Positions 46,990 to 59,675 are shown, counted from the first letter of the stretch. The stretch is DNA of 64,000 bases from Aristolochia californica (GCA_029961685.1 JARWKL010000009.1:27235208-27299207); one strand, 5' to 3'. Made by a program: numbers and translations. Notes: generated by a model from the letters alone, not told the origin.

Positions 46990-49900
46990 CGAGAGTAGAA
47001 ACAGAGAAAGGGGAAGATGAAAAATGAATATAATAAGGAATTGTTTTAAGGGGGGTGATTTTTATAATGGCGTAAGCATCTGGATTTCTCGTTGCTTTCT
47101 AAATTGGTCGGCTTTGGCAAGTGCACCGCACGGAAACGCGCTCCAGCCTCCATGAAAACGAAGGCAGCAGCAGCACAGCCCTTTTTTTTATTTCTCATTT
47201 TTTACCTTTCACTCCTCCTCAACCACCCTGTGACTTTTTACGACCCTTGCATGGGACCTAGGGGCGGGTGGACCTCTCAATATTGAATAAATTGTTTCAT
47301 ACACCAGTTATTTATCTCATTTTCTGAATGAATAATCAGATACATAAATAAAATAATAATAAAATCTATTTATATATATTTATAAAATCATAAAAATTAT
47401 ATGAAGAACACTGTCATTCTAATATATAAAAATAATACACAATCTTTACAAAAAGAGACACATGAATCGTATTTTATCTCAAACATATATCTACTCAAAT
47501 CAAAAGTTAGTGAATTACTATTATATGTAATCGGGTAATAAGATAATTGGGTACGAAATAACTCTTATTTTTTTTTTTTGTATTTAATATATGATAAATC
47601 AATAATCGGTTAAAACTATCTAAATGCCTAATCATATGAAGTTTTTTATTCTATTTTAGTTCCATGTCATAAGTGGTAAACGAAAAATCGAGTGAACCCA
47701 GTAAAATTGACACCCCTACTTTGGCTCTGCATCCTGTGTCTCTTTCTCAAATTCACTAACCCTCATAAGTTAACATTTGGATTTTCAACATTTCCTTCCT
47801 AGCATGTGAAGTATGAGGTCTTATTGTAATTACCCTAAAATCTACAACTCTTTAATAATAAAAGCTTAAACACATTAAGATGGTTGCCATTTTGGCCATT
47901 TGCCCTTTTTCTATGGTTGTAGAGTGACATAATTCTCATGAATTCTTTTTATTTATTCCCTTTGACAAATAACAACATTCACTCAAAATTGAAAGAGGCA
48001 CAATTTTTTTTTCTTGATCGTTTTGGGACTTAATATAAATCTCAAGAACAACTAGGAAAAAAATGGATCAAAATAATGAAGTTGTTTTGTTAAGAAGGAT
48101 GCTTTCTTTTGTGAATTCAGTCCCTTTAATCATTGAACTTTCCTTCATCCAAGGTTAAGTATTTAGTTTACTTTGGCTTTGTCTAATAGTACTTTCAAAG
48201 TGTTTTGCAGCTTTTTGGTTCATAGCAAATTAGGGTTTTCATGGGAACAATGACCTCGAATGTGCCTCCTCAACACATTGAATCGATGTTAGGTTTAGTG
48301 AGGAACAAACCTAGAGAGAAGTGAATAGGTTTGTTGACTTTTCTTCTAATTTTTTACTTTTTTCTTTGACTTGTGTGTTTTCACGCTTTTTGAGACTTTC
48401 TATGTGTAATATTGATTTCAAAGTAACAAACCATGAATAAACAACAAATTAAAAAATGAACATACAAAGATATATAGTGGTTCATAATCCCCTCTATAGA
48501 TTGTTAATCCACTCCCATTGTGTTTACATGTTAGAGTTAATTCACTATGTTCTGGTTGTCTAATGGCATTAAAATCAATTACAATGTTGACTTACACCTC
48601 TCAATTGACCATAATGGTCACTTTATAGTACACACCCTAACATAGATTTATACCAGCCAACCCGACTCTCTAGCTTAGACCCACGAAAAGATTTTCCAAT
48701 AGCTCACTAAGCACTTTGCCTACATCTATAAAGAGATTTTCTACTAGTACATTAGTCATTCTTGCCTAAACCCACAAATGGCTTTTTTTTCCAACAGCCA
48801 CCGAAGTAACACAACTTAGACCTACAATGGTATTAGGTCGGGTGAGTAACAATTCTAGAGGAGAGATGGATGAAAGGGATTACTTACTTTTGCTATTAAC
48901 TCTTACTCTTTTTTGTTGAAACTATTTGTGTGTATGTTTATACTCTCAAATAATTTAATATGCACAAAAAATATTATAATTGAAACACAAGCACAATCAA
49001 AGTAAGCAGGAAAGCAATCAACCACCATACACATATAGGATTTATAGTGGTTCAAAATCATATTTTGGATTGCTATTCCACTCCAAAGGTGTTTTGCAAC
49101 TTGGAGTTCTACTACTATGTTTTTAGACCAATTATAATGCTACTCACATTGCAGCTTGCGCCATCCAATTGACCAACAATCAACCTACATAAAATCACCC
49201 TCACATTGATTTATTGCAACAAATTAAAGTATCCAATTTAGACCTACAAAGAGATTTTTCAGATTACATGGGGGTTTGCAATACCTCATTAGGTACACCA
49301 GGCCTAGACTCATAATTAAAAAATTCACAATAGTTACAGCTCGAATGGGTCATTGTTTGACTAGTGACTTCTATTTCAGTAAAAAAAAACTGTTGAACAC
49401 TAATTTCTACTTTATCGATTTAACAAATTACAGTTCGTCAACTTAGTATCTCATAGTCCACATTGAATTCTTAATGGAAGCAAAAGGTGTAGTTGTCTTC
49501 TTGTATCCTTGTCTTTAGGCAATTGATTCTAACTTCTTCTTTAAATCTGGAAATTCCTTTTTGCTCTCAATGTTGAAAAGATTCTCTTTTTTTTTTGTTT
49601 CCTAATCACAGACAAACTCTAGCATTACTTATATTATTGGTGTCATTCCACTCCTAAGACTTCCTTACCTTACCATTGACATTAATTTAGACAAGTTGCA
49701 TGTATTTGGTTCTTATTTTTTTTACTACAAAGGTGTTTTTTTATTCTACTCCCTCATGCAAATAATTCTTGCCATTCTCTCTTATTGATGTCTTTTATCA
49801 TAATAATAGAGCTACTTCCAACACTTCCTATTTTATACACATAGTTCTTGCTATCACTACCCCATCTAGTGGCCATCCTATAATGAGAGAAATGCCCACA

Positions 49901-50420
49901 TCTTATTCTTGCTATGTTCGCTACATCTGATCGAAGGAAGGGGTGAAAAGGTAGGGATGGACTGTCCAATATCAACAAGGAAAAAAACGAAGAGGATCCT
50001 ACTGTCAATTTTGATGCAAGCCTCAGTTTTTTGTGGTGTCATTCTCAATAGCTAGTTATTGGCGCATGTAATGGACTCTTGTTGTGCCTTTAGAATGGTA
50101 ACCTTTGGTTATACTTTAACTTAGCAATTCCTTGATGAAAATGAGGCCCGAGATATGCAAGCTCTTGCTGCAATTTGTTTTCCAGCATAAGTGAAGTTAG
50201 TTGGCCAAACATATGGCATATTTGGCTACTTAACTTGATGGAGGACTTGTGTGTTGGATTTTTTCTTTCTTTATTGGGGGATATTGGTGTGTTTCTTTCT
50301 TTGTGCCGGTGTGCTAGTTTGAAGGAAGCTTATTACAAGATCTTGGTCAAGTTCCGGTGATTTATTCCCATTATATGTTAATGGTTCTTGTCTATCTCTT
50401 TGCCTCACCATAAATTTTCC
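46990..50420. other. Gene-poor DNA with two copies of a dispersed repeat
   Basis: Mostly AT-rich with no gene. 48290-48850 and 48990-49320 contain the signature TATAGTGGTTCANAATC...GATTGYTANTCCACTCC found also near 25020 and 52650. Near 50000-50170 a plus-strand frame (VNFDASL) hints at a LINE RNase H, too degraded to call. Confidence 0.4.
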
Positions 50421-50429
50421 TGTGTTTGC

Positions 50430-51487
50430 TAATATGTTCTATCTATCTCCCTCCCATGACATCTCATATTGTCAAGTTGACTTCCCTTTATTTGCTAAAA
50501 TCAAACTCACTTTTTTTATGGAACTCCATATTTTTGTTTGATTGGTTCTATATTCATCTATGGTTTGAAATCTTGAAAAACCGTCTCATGTTTTGGAAGT
50601 TGAGTGTGTCAAATTGCTTTTGTTTTAGTTCCTTGAGTTGATCTTCTTCTCATTTTATATAGGTGACTTTATTATATCTTTAGTGATTTGTTTCCTACGC
50701 TTTGACATGGGTAAGCTTTTCTTATTTGAAAGGTGTCTAGGAGGCTTCACGTGGTGCCTTAGCTTATTCAAGTTATTTTCAGAGTCCAAGTGTTTGCTTC
50801 AATTTTATCTATTGACCATCCTTCTTTTTGGCCCTTTTTTTTGTTCTGCCTTATCGGTTGGATTTTTTGAGAATCATTGTCTTAACTCACTATCTAGTTT
50901 GAAGGTAGTTTATTATTTGGAGGAAGATGCATGTGTTTATTTCTTTAGTCAAAATTTGGGCTCTAAGTACTTTTTCTCCCCAGCTTGAAGGAGATAAGTA
51001 GAGGAATATAGTGGTTATTGGTAGAAAGTTCTTTTGATCTAAAGATGTTATTTTTACCAAAACTATTAATACTCCAAATAAGGGGGAGAATAAAATATGA
51101 AAATTTTGCATATATGAAGAGTTTTTCAACAAAAGATGATTGAAGGCCAAAAATATTTTTCTTCGAAAGCTAAAGTTACATACACCAGTTTGAGGGAGAA
51201 AATTGAAGAATAAAAATGAAAGATTCTTACAGGACTTTGATGGAAAGATGTCTCATGGGAAGAAGTTGTAGCCAATGAGGAATTTTAGTATGATTAAACT
51301 TCTATTTATGTTATAGTTGTTTAATAATTTAAGGACTCATCTTTTAAAGTTTTACTATGGGTGTAATTGGGATAAAGAAGGTTTACTTCAACTTAGATTT
51401 ATGTATTCTCTTTATTACAAACAGAGACTCAGTGTACTCAAATTAATAACCATCAATAAATTATTTTTCTTCTCCTGAAATCAACAC
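50430..51487 (+). mobile_element. LARD-family fragment with diverged 3' LTR
   Basis: 50430-51195 resembles the internal part of LARD-2, including CAGCTTGAAGGAGATAAGTAGA (compare 34938-34960) and a final GTTTGAGGGAGAAA polypurine tract. 51196-51487 resembles the LTR (ATTGAAGAATAAAAATG ... CTATTTATGTTATAG ... GGGTGTAATTGGGA) and ends AAATCAACA. No 5' LTR was found, so it is truncated. Confidence 0.65.
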
Positions 51488-51535
51488 CCTTCAATACCTA
51501 CACGCTTGGTTCTAGCTATTTGTTCTTTGAAGGAG

Positions 51536-51960
51536 CTACCGGTGATCCTTCCTCCTCTTTTCCTCTACCTCGATTACTTCTATCATAGCTTCTATTGTTG
51601 GTACCTCCTCCTCTTCCTTGAGTGTCCATGGCAGATGTTTCGGTAAGCATTGTTGTAGCTTTAGTATCTTTGGCAAGTATAAGGAACAATGTGGCACAAA
51701 ATATGTGGGTAGCACAATATAGCTGAGAATACGTGTTTTAGCCACATCAAAATACAACTTTAAGTTGGTAAGACATATAGCAGCAACAAGTGCCTTTCTC
51801 TACTTCTTCTGAATAACAATGTTAGTAGAATATGGCTAAGCTAGCTACAATTTTTGCATTAGTCCTTTCAATCGAGAAAAACATTCATGCAAGTTTTTCC
51901 CCTGTTTGATAGTATACATATTTTGAAAAACATCATATAGATTTTGTAGATTGTTAAAAC
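51536..51960 (-). pseudogene. Copia gag fragment
   Basis: Minus strand: LHECFSRLKGLMQKL and YFDVAKTRILS in broken frames, then an Arg/Gly-rich segment (RSYDRSNRGRGKEEE). This fits the UBN2-type copia gag followed by its basic linker. No LTR attached. Confidence 0.5.
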
Positions 51961-52478
51961 TTGAATATAATTTAGCACATGTCTCGGTTTATGTTAAAGT
52001 ATATCTTATGTTATTAATAAATTAATAGCTTAATTTATTATGTTTGTTTTTATTATTTTTAACTTTATTTATTTATTTTTATAATTAATCATGTGCATAG
52101 TTAATTGGTTCACGTAATTACTGTATTATTGTACAATAAACTACAATCATTAAATAATATAATATCTAATTTAATTAATTAGTATATTATTATATTTTAA
52201 TTATATATTAAATTACTTATTAGTGTAATAATCATGTCTTTTAACTAATTTTGGGTTTAGGTATATGTTTTAATTAAGTATATTATAACAAGTTACTCAT
52301 TCTCTTATTTTTTATATTTTTCTCATTTTGGGGTATTAACACTAGAAACTGTTTTCCAGTGCACATGAACTCGTCCACACTAACACTAAATTTGAAGTAG
52401 AAGTTCATGTAGATGATTCAAATGAATTTGAAATTGAAGTTTGTGTGCCAAGTTAGTCTACCAACCAACCACATCCAC

Positions 52479-52520
<42 letters not shown>
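51961..52520. mobile_element. Right half of a second Harbinger-like copy
   Basis: Collinear with 38680-39102, for example TTTAAGTATATTATAA and GGGGTATTAACACTRGAA and CCACACTAACAC. The inverted repeat is degraded (AAGTTAGTCTACCAACC) and ends in a C run followed by TAG. The left half is missing. Confidence 0.75.
52480..52520 (+). repeat. 41-base homopolymer C tract
   Basis: 41 consecutive C's at the right end of the Harbinger-like half copy, where intact copies have seven. Could be real slippage expansion or a sequencing/assembly effect. Shorter C runs: 4831-4847 (17) and 53182-53193 (12). Confidence 0.9.
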
Positions 52521-52823
52521 TAGAGTATATTTTCTCTAATAACAACTCAAGAAGGGGGTGAATAGGTTTATAAAAAATTTAAAGGTCAATTCAAATTTTA
52601 AACATCAATAGCATGCATTTCAATCAATAGGTAATACACTAAGCTCTTTATAATGGTTCACAATTTGATGGATTGATAATCCACTCCCAAGTTCTTTTTG
52701 CCTAAGAGTTTTAAGTACCTACTAAGTGAAAGAAAATGACATCTGTAAAAACAGACCCAAAGGTCCAAATTATAGCACAAACCCAACAGCTGAGACTTAC
52801 GGTCAATAAGAACTAGGTACAAG

Positions 52824-54465
52824 TAGGGGTGGCATCGAACTGAGACAATTCGTGAGCGGATCGAGCTCAAATCAATTCCGGCTCAGGCTTGAGAGTCGGG
52901 ACCAAGAGCGAGAGCGAGAATGAGGGCGAAAATTCTTCCTCCCCTCGTCACCATTGAGCCCCTCTCGTCCGCTGCCGTGGCCGCCTCTGTCGCCGTCGAC
53001 AGCTGCTCGTCGGCCGCCTTCGCCGTTGCTCGGTTTGATTTCTTCCTCCCCTCATCTGCCTTGGCCTCTGTTTTCGTCGTAGCTATCATCCCCGATGATA
53101 GTTTTTCATCGGTGCCGCTAGACCCCCTTCCCTCCACGATAAACCAGAGACCTAAGTTAAAGGGAGAAATAATCACCTTCTCCCCCCCCCCCCGTCATAG
53201 TAAAAAAAAAAAAACTCTTTCTTGAACACCGGTTGTCCCTTCCTCGTGGTTCTTGAAGAAATTAAAAAGACATTTATGTAGAAATACGTTTCTATAGACT
53301 ATTAGTGATTTTTTAGAGAAATGTTAAAAACATTTTTAGTAGAAATACGTTTCTAGGGACTATTAGTGCCTCATATTTTTTGGAAACATTCTTCTAATTG
53401 GAAATTCTTATTAAAAAATATATAATTTTTTTATTAAGATTTTCCTTCCAAGATGGGCTAGAAAATCGTATACACATTTTTTGAATAAGTATTTGACAGT
53501 TGATGTTGTAATACTTTTAGCATGAGGTAATTTTCATATCAATTTTGTGTTTGAAATTTTATGTGATTAAAATTTTATTGATAAGTATAGTAATATATTA
53601 GATTGATTAATAATTTTTATTTATTTCCCTAGAATAGGCAATACGAGGTCCATTTAACTTTCCTAAGAAAATTTTAAAATATTTCTTGTAATTTTTTAGT
53701 AAGTCACTAATAGTAATATGATTTTATTTAAAGGGTTTTTTAGAAATATGTATCCTAGTTTTTCCTAGAATATAAATTTTCAACCAGGGCAGTAAGGATG
53801 CCATAGTAAATTTATGGCTAGATTAAAAAGTTACAAAATAAGCTAGACAATATTTGGGGTAAAAAAGATTAATATTGGTGCGTTCTAATATATTATCGAG
53901 ATTCAATCTCGAACCTTCCCTATCATTCTTTTTTTCATATGTATGCATAATTTATATATAATTTATTTGACATATATTTTATATAGAGTATTAAATGTAG
54001 GTTAAGCTCGAACTCGAGCTCGAACTCGGTTAAAATTATTAGGCTCGAGCTCGATTACAATTTTATGCTCGAGGTTAGGGTCAGCTCGAGCGCGAGTTCA
54101 AAATATTTAAATCAAGCTTGGCTCGAATATAGGAAGGTTCAGGTTCAACTCGAATTGATGCCACCCTTATGCCCGATTTTATGTAGAGGTCATGCCCAAA
54201 TTTATGTAAAATGTATGCCTAATTTTATGTAAATTTTATGCATAATTTTATATACAATTTATTTGACATGTATTTTTTGAAAAGTTTTAAATGAATGTTG
54301 AAGGTCGAGCTCGGCTCGAACTCAGTTAAAATTATTGGGCTCAAGCTCGATAACAATTTTAGGCTCGAGCCTCGGCATGGCTCAAGCTCGAGTTCGAAAT
54401 ATTTAAATCAAGCTCGACTCGAACATAGGTAGGTTCGGGCTTGACTTGGTTTGATGCCACCACTA
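52824..54465. mobile_element. hAT-like non-autonomous element (hAT-2) with GC-rich payload
   Basis: Left end TAGGGGTGGCATCGAA, right end (reverse complement) TAGTGGTGGCATCAAA. Exact 8-bp duplication GGTACAAG at 52816-52823 and 54466-54473. Same ends and GAGCTCGA-rich subterminal DNA as 41142-44589. No transposase. The right end is duplicated: about 53945-54168 and 54235-54465 are similar and both finish with the GATGCCACC terminal sequence. Confidence 0.9.
52883..53225. other. GC-rich segment within hAT-2, open on both strands
   Basis: About 97-101 codons open on each strand, Ala/Ser/Val-rich on the plus and Ala/Thr/Lys-rich on the minus. Composition is unlike the rest of the element, so it may be a captured coding piece or GC-rich repeat. 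No domain recognised. Confidence 0.35.
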
Positions 54466-54973
54466 GGTACAAGCATCTAAACCATTAAAAGGGATTTTTT
54501 GCAACAATTACTAATCCATTTATCCTAGTTTGGATTGACTTACAAAACAACAAGGATTACTTGCTTTACAATTAAGTTCATTACCTCTAATTTAGGAAAA
54601 TCTTAAAATAACAAAGCACAATAAAAGTACACACTATCCTAGGTGATACTACCAAAATTGTGAGTACCTCAATTCAAATCTCAATTGAATTATCTCAAAA
54701 TACAAGCTCAATGAGACTTCTAAAACTAAAAAAAAATAGAGTTTTAAAAAGTTGTGCAATGCTCTAAATGCAAGGTCATTGAACTCAAAACTACTTGATT
54801 TTAAATAAGCTCAATAAGAGTCGTTCTCCCAAAAAAGGACACTTTGTAATTTTACAAAAGTTGGCCAAATTTATTTCCAAATCCTCAAAAAAAGACAAAT
54901 GTAACTTCATGATTTGAGCTACTAAGCACAATGGTGGTCACTTTAAACTTACAATGATTTGTATTGGCTGAAT

Positions 54974-55806
54974 TGAATCAATGAAGCATCGTGCCATTTG
55001 ATTGATTGGGCTTCGGTTGATCAACCTTTATACGTTGCTTCTATCTTTTTTTTCAAGTAGTTCGATAGATGCACCTATCAAGCACAAACAAAGACTTTTC
55101 TCTCTTATCTTGTCTAGTCGAGGCTAATCCCATCAGTTGACCTTTTTTCCTTCTTGGCTTGTTTACATGGCTCATCTAGTGGGGGAGAGTTTACATGATT
55201 TCACTCATTTCTACTAAATTGATACGTGATAGACCTAAGGGATTTTTCTATTTGTTGTTGTTTCAGCAAATTTTAGCTCTGCCAGTAGCTTGGATTACCT
55301 TACTATTGCTTCTACTTCTGACCGGAGAGCGGGGCCGAGGGGCCTGGTGTTTATAGGATTGTAGCAATATCGGAAGTGGCTGGATTTGGAAATTGCGTGA
55401 GAGGAAGATTTTTCCAACCCCACGCTGCTTCTTCGGCTCCCGATTTGGATTCGATTCTACCACTAAAACTAGTTTCGCTTTCACTCTCTTTTGTCACAAT
55501 TGGGCTTTGATTGGACAAAATAGTCTCCATGTATTCGGATTTCATATCTACCTCTAGTTTTCAACAATCAAATGTCGATGTGCTTAGGGTGGCGCGCTTC
55601 GTAGTTCGCAATCGCCGACGAGATTTTTCCCTGTTAATCTGTTCCCTCCGCCGTGTCAGTAAGGGAAAGCAGAGAACAGTGGTTGCTGCTACTGCTATTA
55701 TTATTATTTTCTTTCCATCAACAGAGTCAAAATCAATCAAATTTGCATGGGTCCAAATCAATTAGTCTTTTACAGGTGTCCAAGGTATCGTAGCTGAGAG
55801 ACATCT
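54974..55806. other. Intergenic region 3' of the kinase gene
   Basis: The part at 55260-55760 is less AT-rich, with overlapping open frames on both strands (55511-55765 plus; 55351-55545 minus). No domain or splice-consistent gene was recognised. It probably includes the kinase 3' UTR next to 55807. Confidence 0.35.
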
Positions 55807-58800
55807 TCAGTGGAAGACAAGACTGGTTTTCCCAAACTCGTCGGATTTGTTCTTCATCCTGTGAATGAAATCTGCGAGTGAGCCTTGCAAATACGCCTGG
55901 TAGTCTTCACTCGCTAAGGATTCCTCAATCTTGCTGGCTGTGCCGGGCTCAGTACTACTTAGACGCCCAGAAGTATCACGGGACCTCACTGGTGCTGGTG
56001 GTGGTCTCCGTGCTTCTGTAGGCATGTCTCCTTCAAGCATCCTCAATACCTAGTGAAAGTTTGAAAGACACGTTTAAAAAAAAAACTATTATTAAGGAAG
56101 TGGTTTCATAAGTTGTAGTGGAAAGTTGTAGTTGCCCAGCAACATTTACAACCCCTCATCTTTTGATGGGAAATGAGGAGTTTAAAGTTACGGGATCTGG
56201 TTAGCAGAGCGACTGCGTTTTTCATCAACAAACCTCTGAATAGATGAGCCAATCTCCTATCTCTGAAAATTGATCGGCATGACTGGAGGTAAGTTTTTCC
56301 GTTTTTAGTTTTTGAATTTCATTGTGTTTAGAAATTCATAGGATTCATCATGAAAAACATGGAGAATAGAAGATAAGGTGGTGACAAGCTTGAGATAGAA
56401 ACAAGATAGAAAGGGTAGGAGAAACCTTGGATATCCGAGGCCTGTCTTTTGGGTCCTGCGAGATGCAGAAGCTGGCAGCATGCATCATGCTCAGCGCTTC
56501 ATTTCTGACGTAATTGCCTTCTAGTCTAGGATCCATGATCTTGTTAATCATCTTCCTCGATAGCAATGGGCGACCCTGCAAGACTTCTTCTTAATATATG
56601 TTCTTCTTATTTGCCGGATTTAAACTCTGAAGGGCGATTTTTTAATAAAATTCAACAGACCCATTCAGGAAGATACTGTTGGCCTTGGCTCCTAGACAAA
56701 TCGATGGCCCGTCGACCACTCAGGAGTTCCATCAATAATACTCCAAAAGCGTACACATCAGCTTTCTCAGTGATCTGACCAGTTCGCGTATACTCAGGTG
56801 CGAGATACCTGCACAAATAATCTCAGGTGTGACTGTGATTGCCATGATTAATTTCCTTTAGGAATTTAACAGTTTTGGAAACTCAGACAAGATCATCGAT
56901 GACGCCGACGACCGGAAGTTGAATGAACTGATGAATTGAACCTTGAACATCGTAATCGCCTTTCAAACAGGGGTATCAATCACATACTGGCTTGCTCTTC
57001 ACGGCTGTTGGTGGACGATGATCAAGTAAAAGTGGAAATTTTAACTGATCTTCAAAGAAAAGGAAGGAAGTTTACCCGAAAGTGCCGATAACACGGGTCT
57101 CCTCGGCAGATTGACCGTCTACTTGCCACCTAGCCAGCCCGAAATCTCCCACCTGCATCAATTGCACCATTTACCCGTTCAAGGGAGATATTTCCATGTC
57201 AACCTTGATCAAGATCTAGACGCGAAAGAGAAGCAAAGAGGTCTTTTTCTTCATCTCTTGATCATGACAGTGTTGAAACTTTAAAGTCGACACAAGTTGA
57301 GTTAAAATTTTTTAATTCTAAAGTCTTAAGAATCTTGTCTTGAAGAGTCTGAGAGTTGAAATTTAACGAACGCGAAGAGGTTTAGGCTCATTGTTTGTAA
57401 AGCGACGGCGAAAAAGTTTGAATCACTGACCATGGCTTCAAAGTCATGCGTGAGGAGGATGTTGTTCGGCCTCAGATCTCTATGCACGATACAGCCCACG
57501 CGGCAGTCCTCGTGAAGATATCTCAACCCCCTTGCAGCTCCAGTAGCCACCTTCAATCTACTTTGCCATGACATTACTTCCTGCGATTTGTTTCCTGCAG
57601 AAGAAAAACACACGATGGGCTCAGAGGATTCCTAATCAATCGTAAGCTCATAAAGAAGAAAGGAATCGAAGTCCTGTACCATATAGATGTTTGTCAAGGG
57701 ATCCATTGCAAGCAAACTCATAAACCAAAAGCCATTCTTTCTCCACGCAGTAGCCCACAAGCATCACCAAATTTCTATGCTGCGCGCAGCTCAACACTTC
57801 AACCTCGGAGCAGAACTCCGATGCTCCTTGTGTACTCACCGTCCTATGCTGCTTCACAGCCACCACTTGACCATCTGGCAGAATCCCCTTGTAGACAGGC
57901 CCATACCCTCCCTCCGCCAGGAAATTCGCAGGCGAAAACCCGTCCGTCGCGATTTTCATTTCTCGGTAGTTGAACTTCCTCGGCGGCTTCCCGAAGATTG
58001 GAGCTTTGTGTTTGCAAGCAGAGCACAGAGGGGGCGGAGTTGGCGGCTGTTTGTTTGACAGTGACATCGTTTTTCTGATACTCGACATCCTATCAATTGT
58101 TTCTGCATTCCATCGAGATGGATTGGAAGTCACAATGGCGTTGCTTTGCTGCTCCCTATCTTTGCTATATCTGAAGCTCCTGCTGCTGCCAGCATTTTGG
58201 AGCGCGTCCACTGATCGTCTTGCTTGAGTCGCCACAGCTTTTGGAGGTAATTTTCCCTGTAGCAAGCCTGTGAGCCATGTCATGAGAACACCAACCAACG
58301 ACTCCTTATCCTCATTTTTCTCCTTGACATTACAATTCACGAAGCTACGTAGACCATCTCTAATGGGAAACTACTACTCTTACCTGACTGTCTTCTACAT
58401 CTGTCAATAGTTAGCCCCTCCTTTTCATCGTAACTGAATACGGAATTCAGTCTCTGGGATCTCGTACGAGGTCGGGGCATTGGAAGTGAACCCTTCTTTT
58501 CTTCTTGTCCAAAAAGATTAGATTTCAGTTGTAATAAAGATTTGGAGGACGGGGAATTTTCACCGAAGGCCATAGCTGGATTATCAACTTCTCTATCTGC
58601 ACTAGACAAGGACCACGAGACGTCTGTGTTTAAGCTGTGACTGTCTAAACCCAGACTACTAGTTGGAGTTGCATTGTTTGATTCCCTGCGATAAACAGGA
58701 TATATGCCTGAGATGTCTGTTCTGGAATCGGGATTCAAAGCATGTTGACCTCCTTGCGATCGGGAATTCAGTAATCGTAAAACTTTTGAGATGGCTTGGT

Positions 58801-59615
58801 CGATGAGGACGACATTACTGATCAGCTGCTTCAGACAAGCGTCGCCTTCCTTCTTCAGGCGCCTATAGTAACCAACAGACGTTAGATTACTGTACAAACT
58901 CTTCACTACCATTCGAATTGCTTAAGAGTATATTAGGGAAACAGAATTTGATCATTAAAATAACTAAGAGGACTTGTTTTGTAGGCGACATGCCTGTCGA
59001 GGATGATCCATGATGCTCCAAATTCATGGGCTTTTGCAGCGACTGCACCGGTTTGCGCATCGGCAACAATCTCCACATGGGTTTCTATCTGCGCCATCAT
59101 AGGCATATAAGCACCTCAATAGACAGAAAGATAATGTGAAATGCATAGGTTTCCCAATTATTCATTTTCAAATGACAAAACCTGTGCGAGTTGGTTTGCT
59201 GAACAGAATTGCTTCATCATGTGGACACAAACAGCATTTATTTTCTGCAACTCCTCACAGTCTCCATCCTCGCATGTCGCCTGATCGACACTCTCTTTCT
59301 CCTGAAGAAGTCCCCATTTCTTCATCAGGCCTGAATCAATAAAACCCAAAAACCACTTGTTGATTACGAAGAAAACGGCTCAAATAAGATTCAGAACTTG
59401 TTCAAAATTCTCTTACCTGCTAAGAACTGATACACACTGTGCCTACTGCCATTAGGGGAGGCCGCCCGGGGTATAATTGCTATGAGGATTAACGTATCGG
59501 CTGGTTTGATGACATTACGAACTGCCCATTCCAGCGCATAGTCTGTGATTTCCTTGCTCCCATCGACGGCTACTACGACAACATCTCCCCGCTCGCCTTT
59601 CCGACGTGCTCCCAT
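55807..59615 (-). CDS. USP-like domain protein kinase (RLCK; 'inactive kinase SELMODRAFT_444075'-like), ten exons
   Basis: Cytoplasmic receptor-like kinase with an N-terminal universal-stress-protein fold. Exons: 59615-59417, 59330-59182, 59088-58994, 58862-58384, 58267-57680, 57594-57431, 57152-57076, 56808-56661, 56575-56426, 56049-55807. All junction phases agree, total 763 residues, ATG at 59615, TGA at 55807-55809. The USP-like domain is at about 12-165 ([20 protein letters not shown] at the start), then a Ser-rich linker. The [15 protein letters not shown] motif at about 389-402 is typical of this family. The kinase domain covers about 407-680: glycine loop [10 protein letters not shown] (about 426), Lys446 in [12 protein letters not shown] with Asp543, DFG Asp561, GTFGYLAPEY activation end, and [14 protein letters not shown] and DFG are all kept although homologues are often annotated 'inactive'; the RD-type loop has Arg where Lys is usual (HRDLRPNN). 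No signal peptide or TM segment. Arabidopsis relatives from memory: At1g55200, At3g13690, At5g56790. Substrates and pathway are unknown to me. Intron 3 (58993-58863) appears to be GC-AG. Confidence 0.95.
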
Positions 59616-59675
59616 TTGAATCCCCTCACAGAAGATGGATGTCTTGTGAATTTAGACGGCTGGAAGCTTTGCACA

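Larger units (their letters stand above)
52521..54960. repeat. Copy of the GTGAATAGGTTT dispersed repeat, split by hAT-2
   Basis: Begins AGGGGGTGAATAGGTTTAT, followed by the AATGGTTCACAATTTG...GATTGATAATCCACTCCC block. After the hAT-2 insertion it continues CATCTAAACCATTAAAAGGG, matching 25185-25205. Confidence 0.65.

Noticed and set aside
50426..50988. Hydrophobic plus-strand frames as membrane proteins
   Set aside because: T-rich internal DNA of a LARD-family fragment; same effect as at 334-834.
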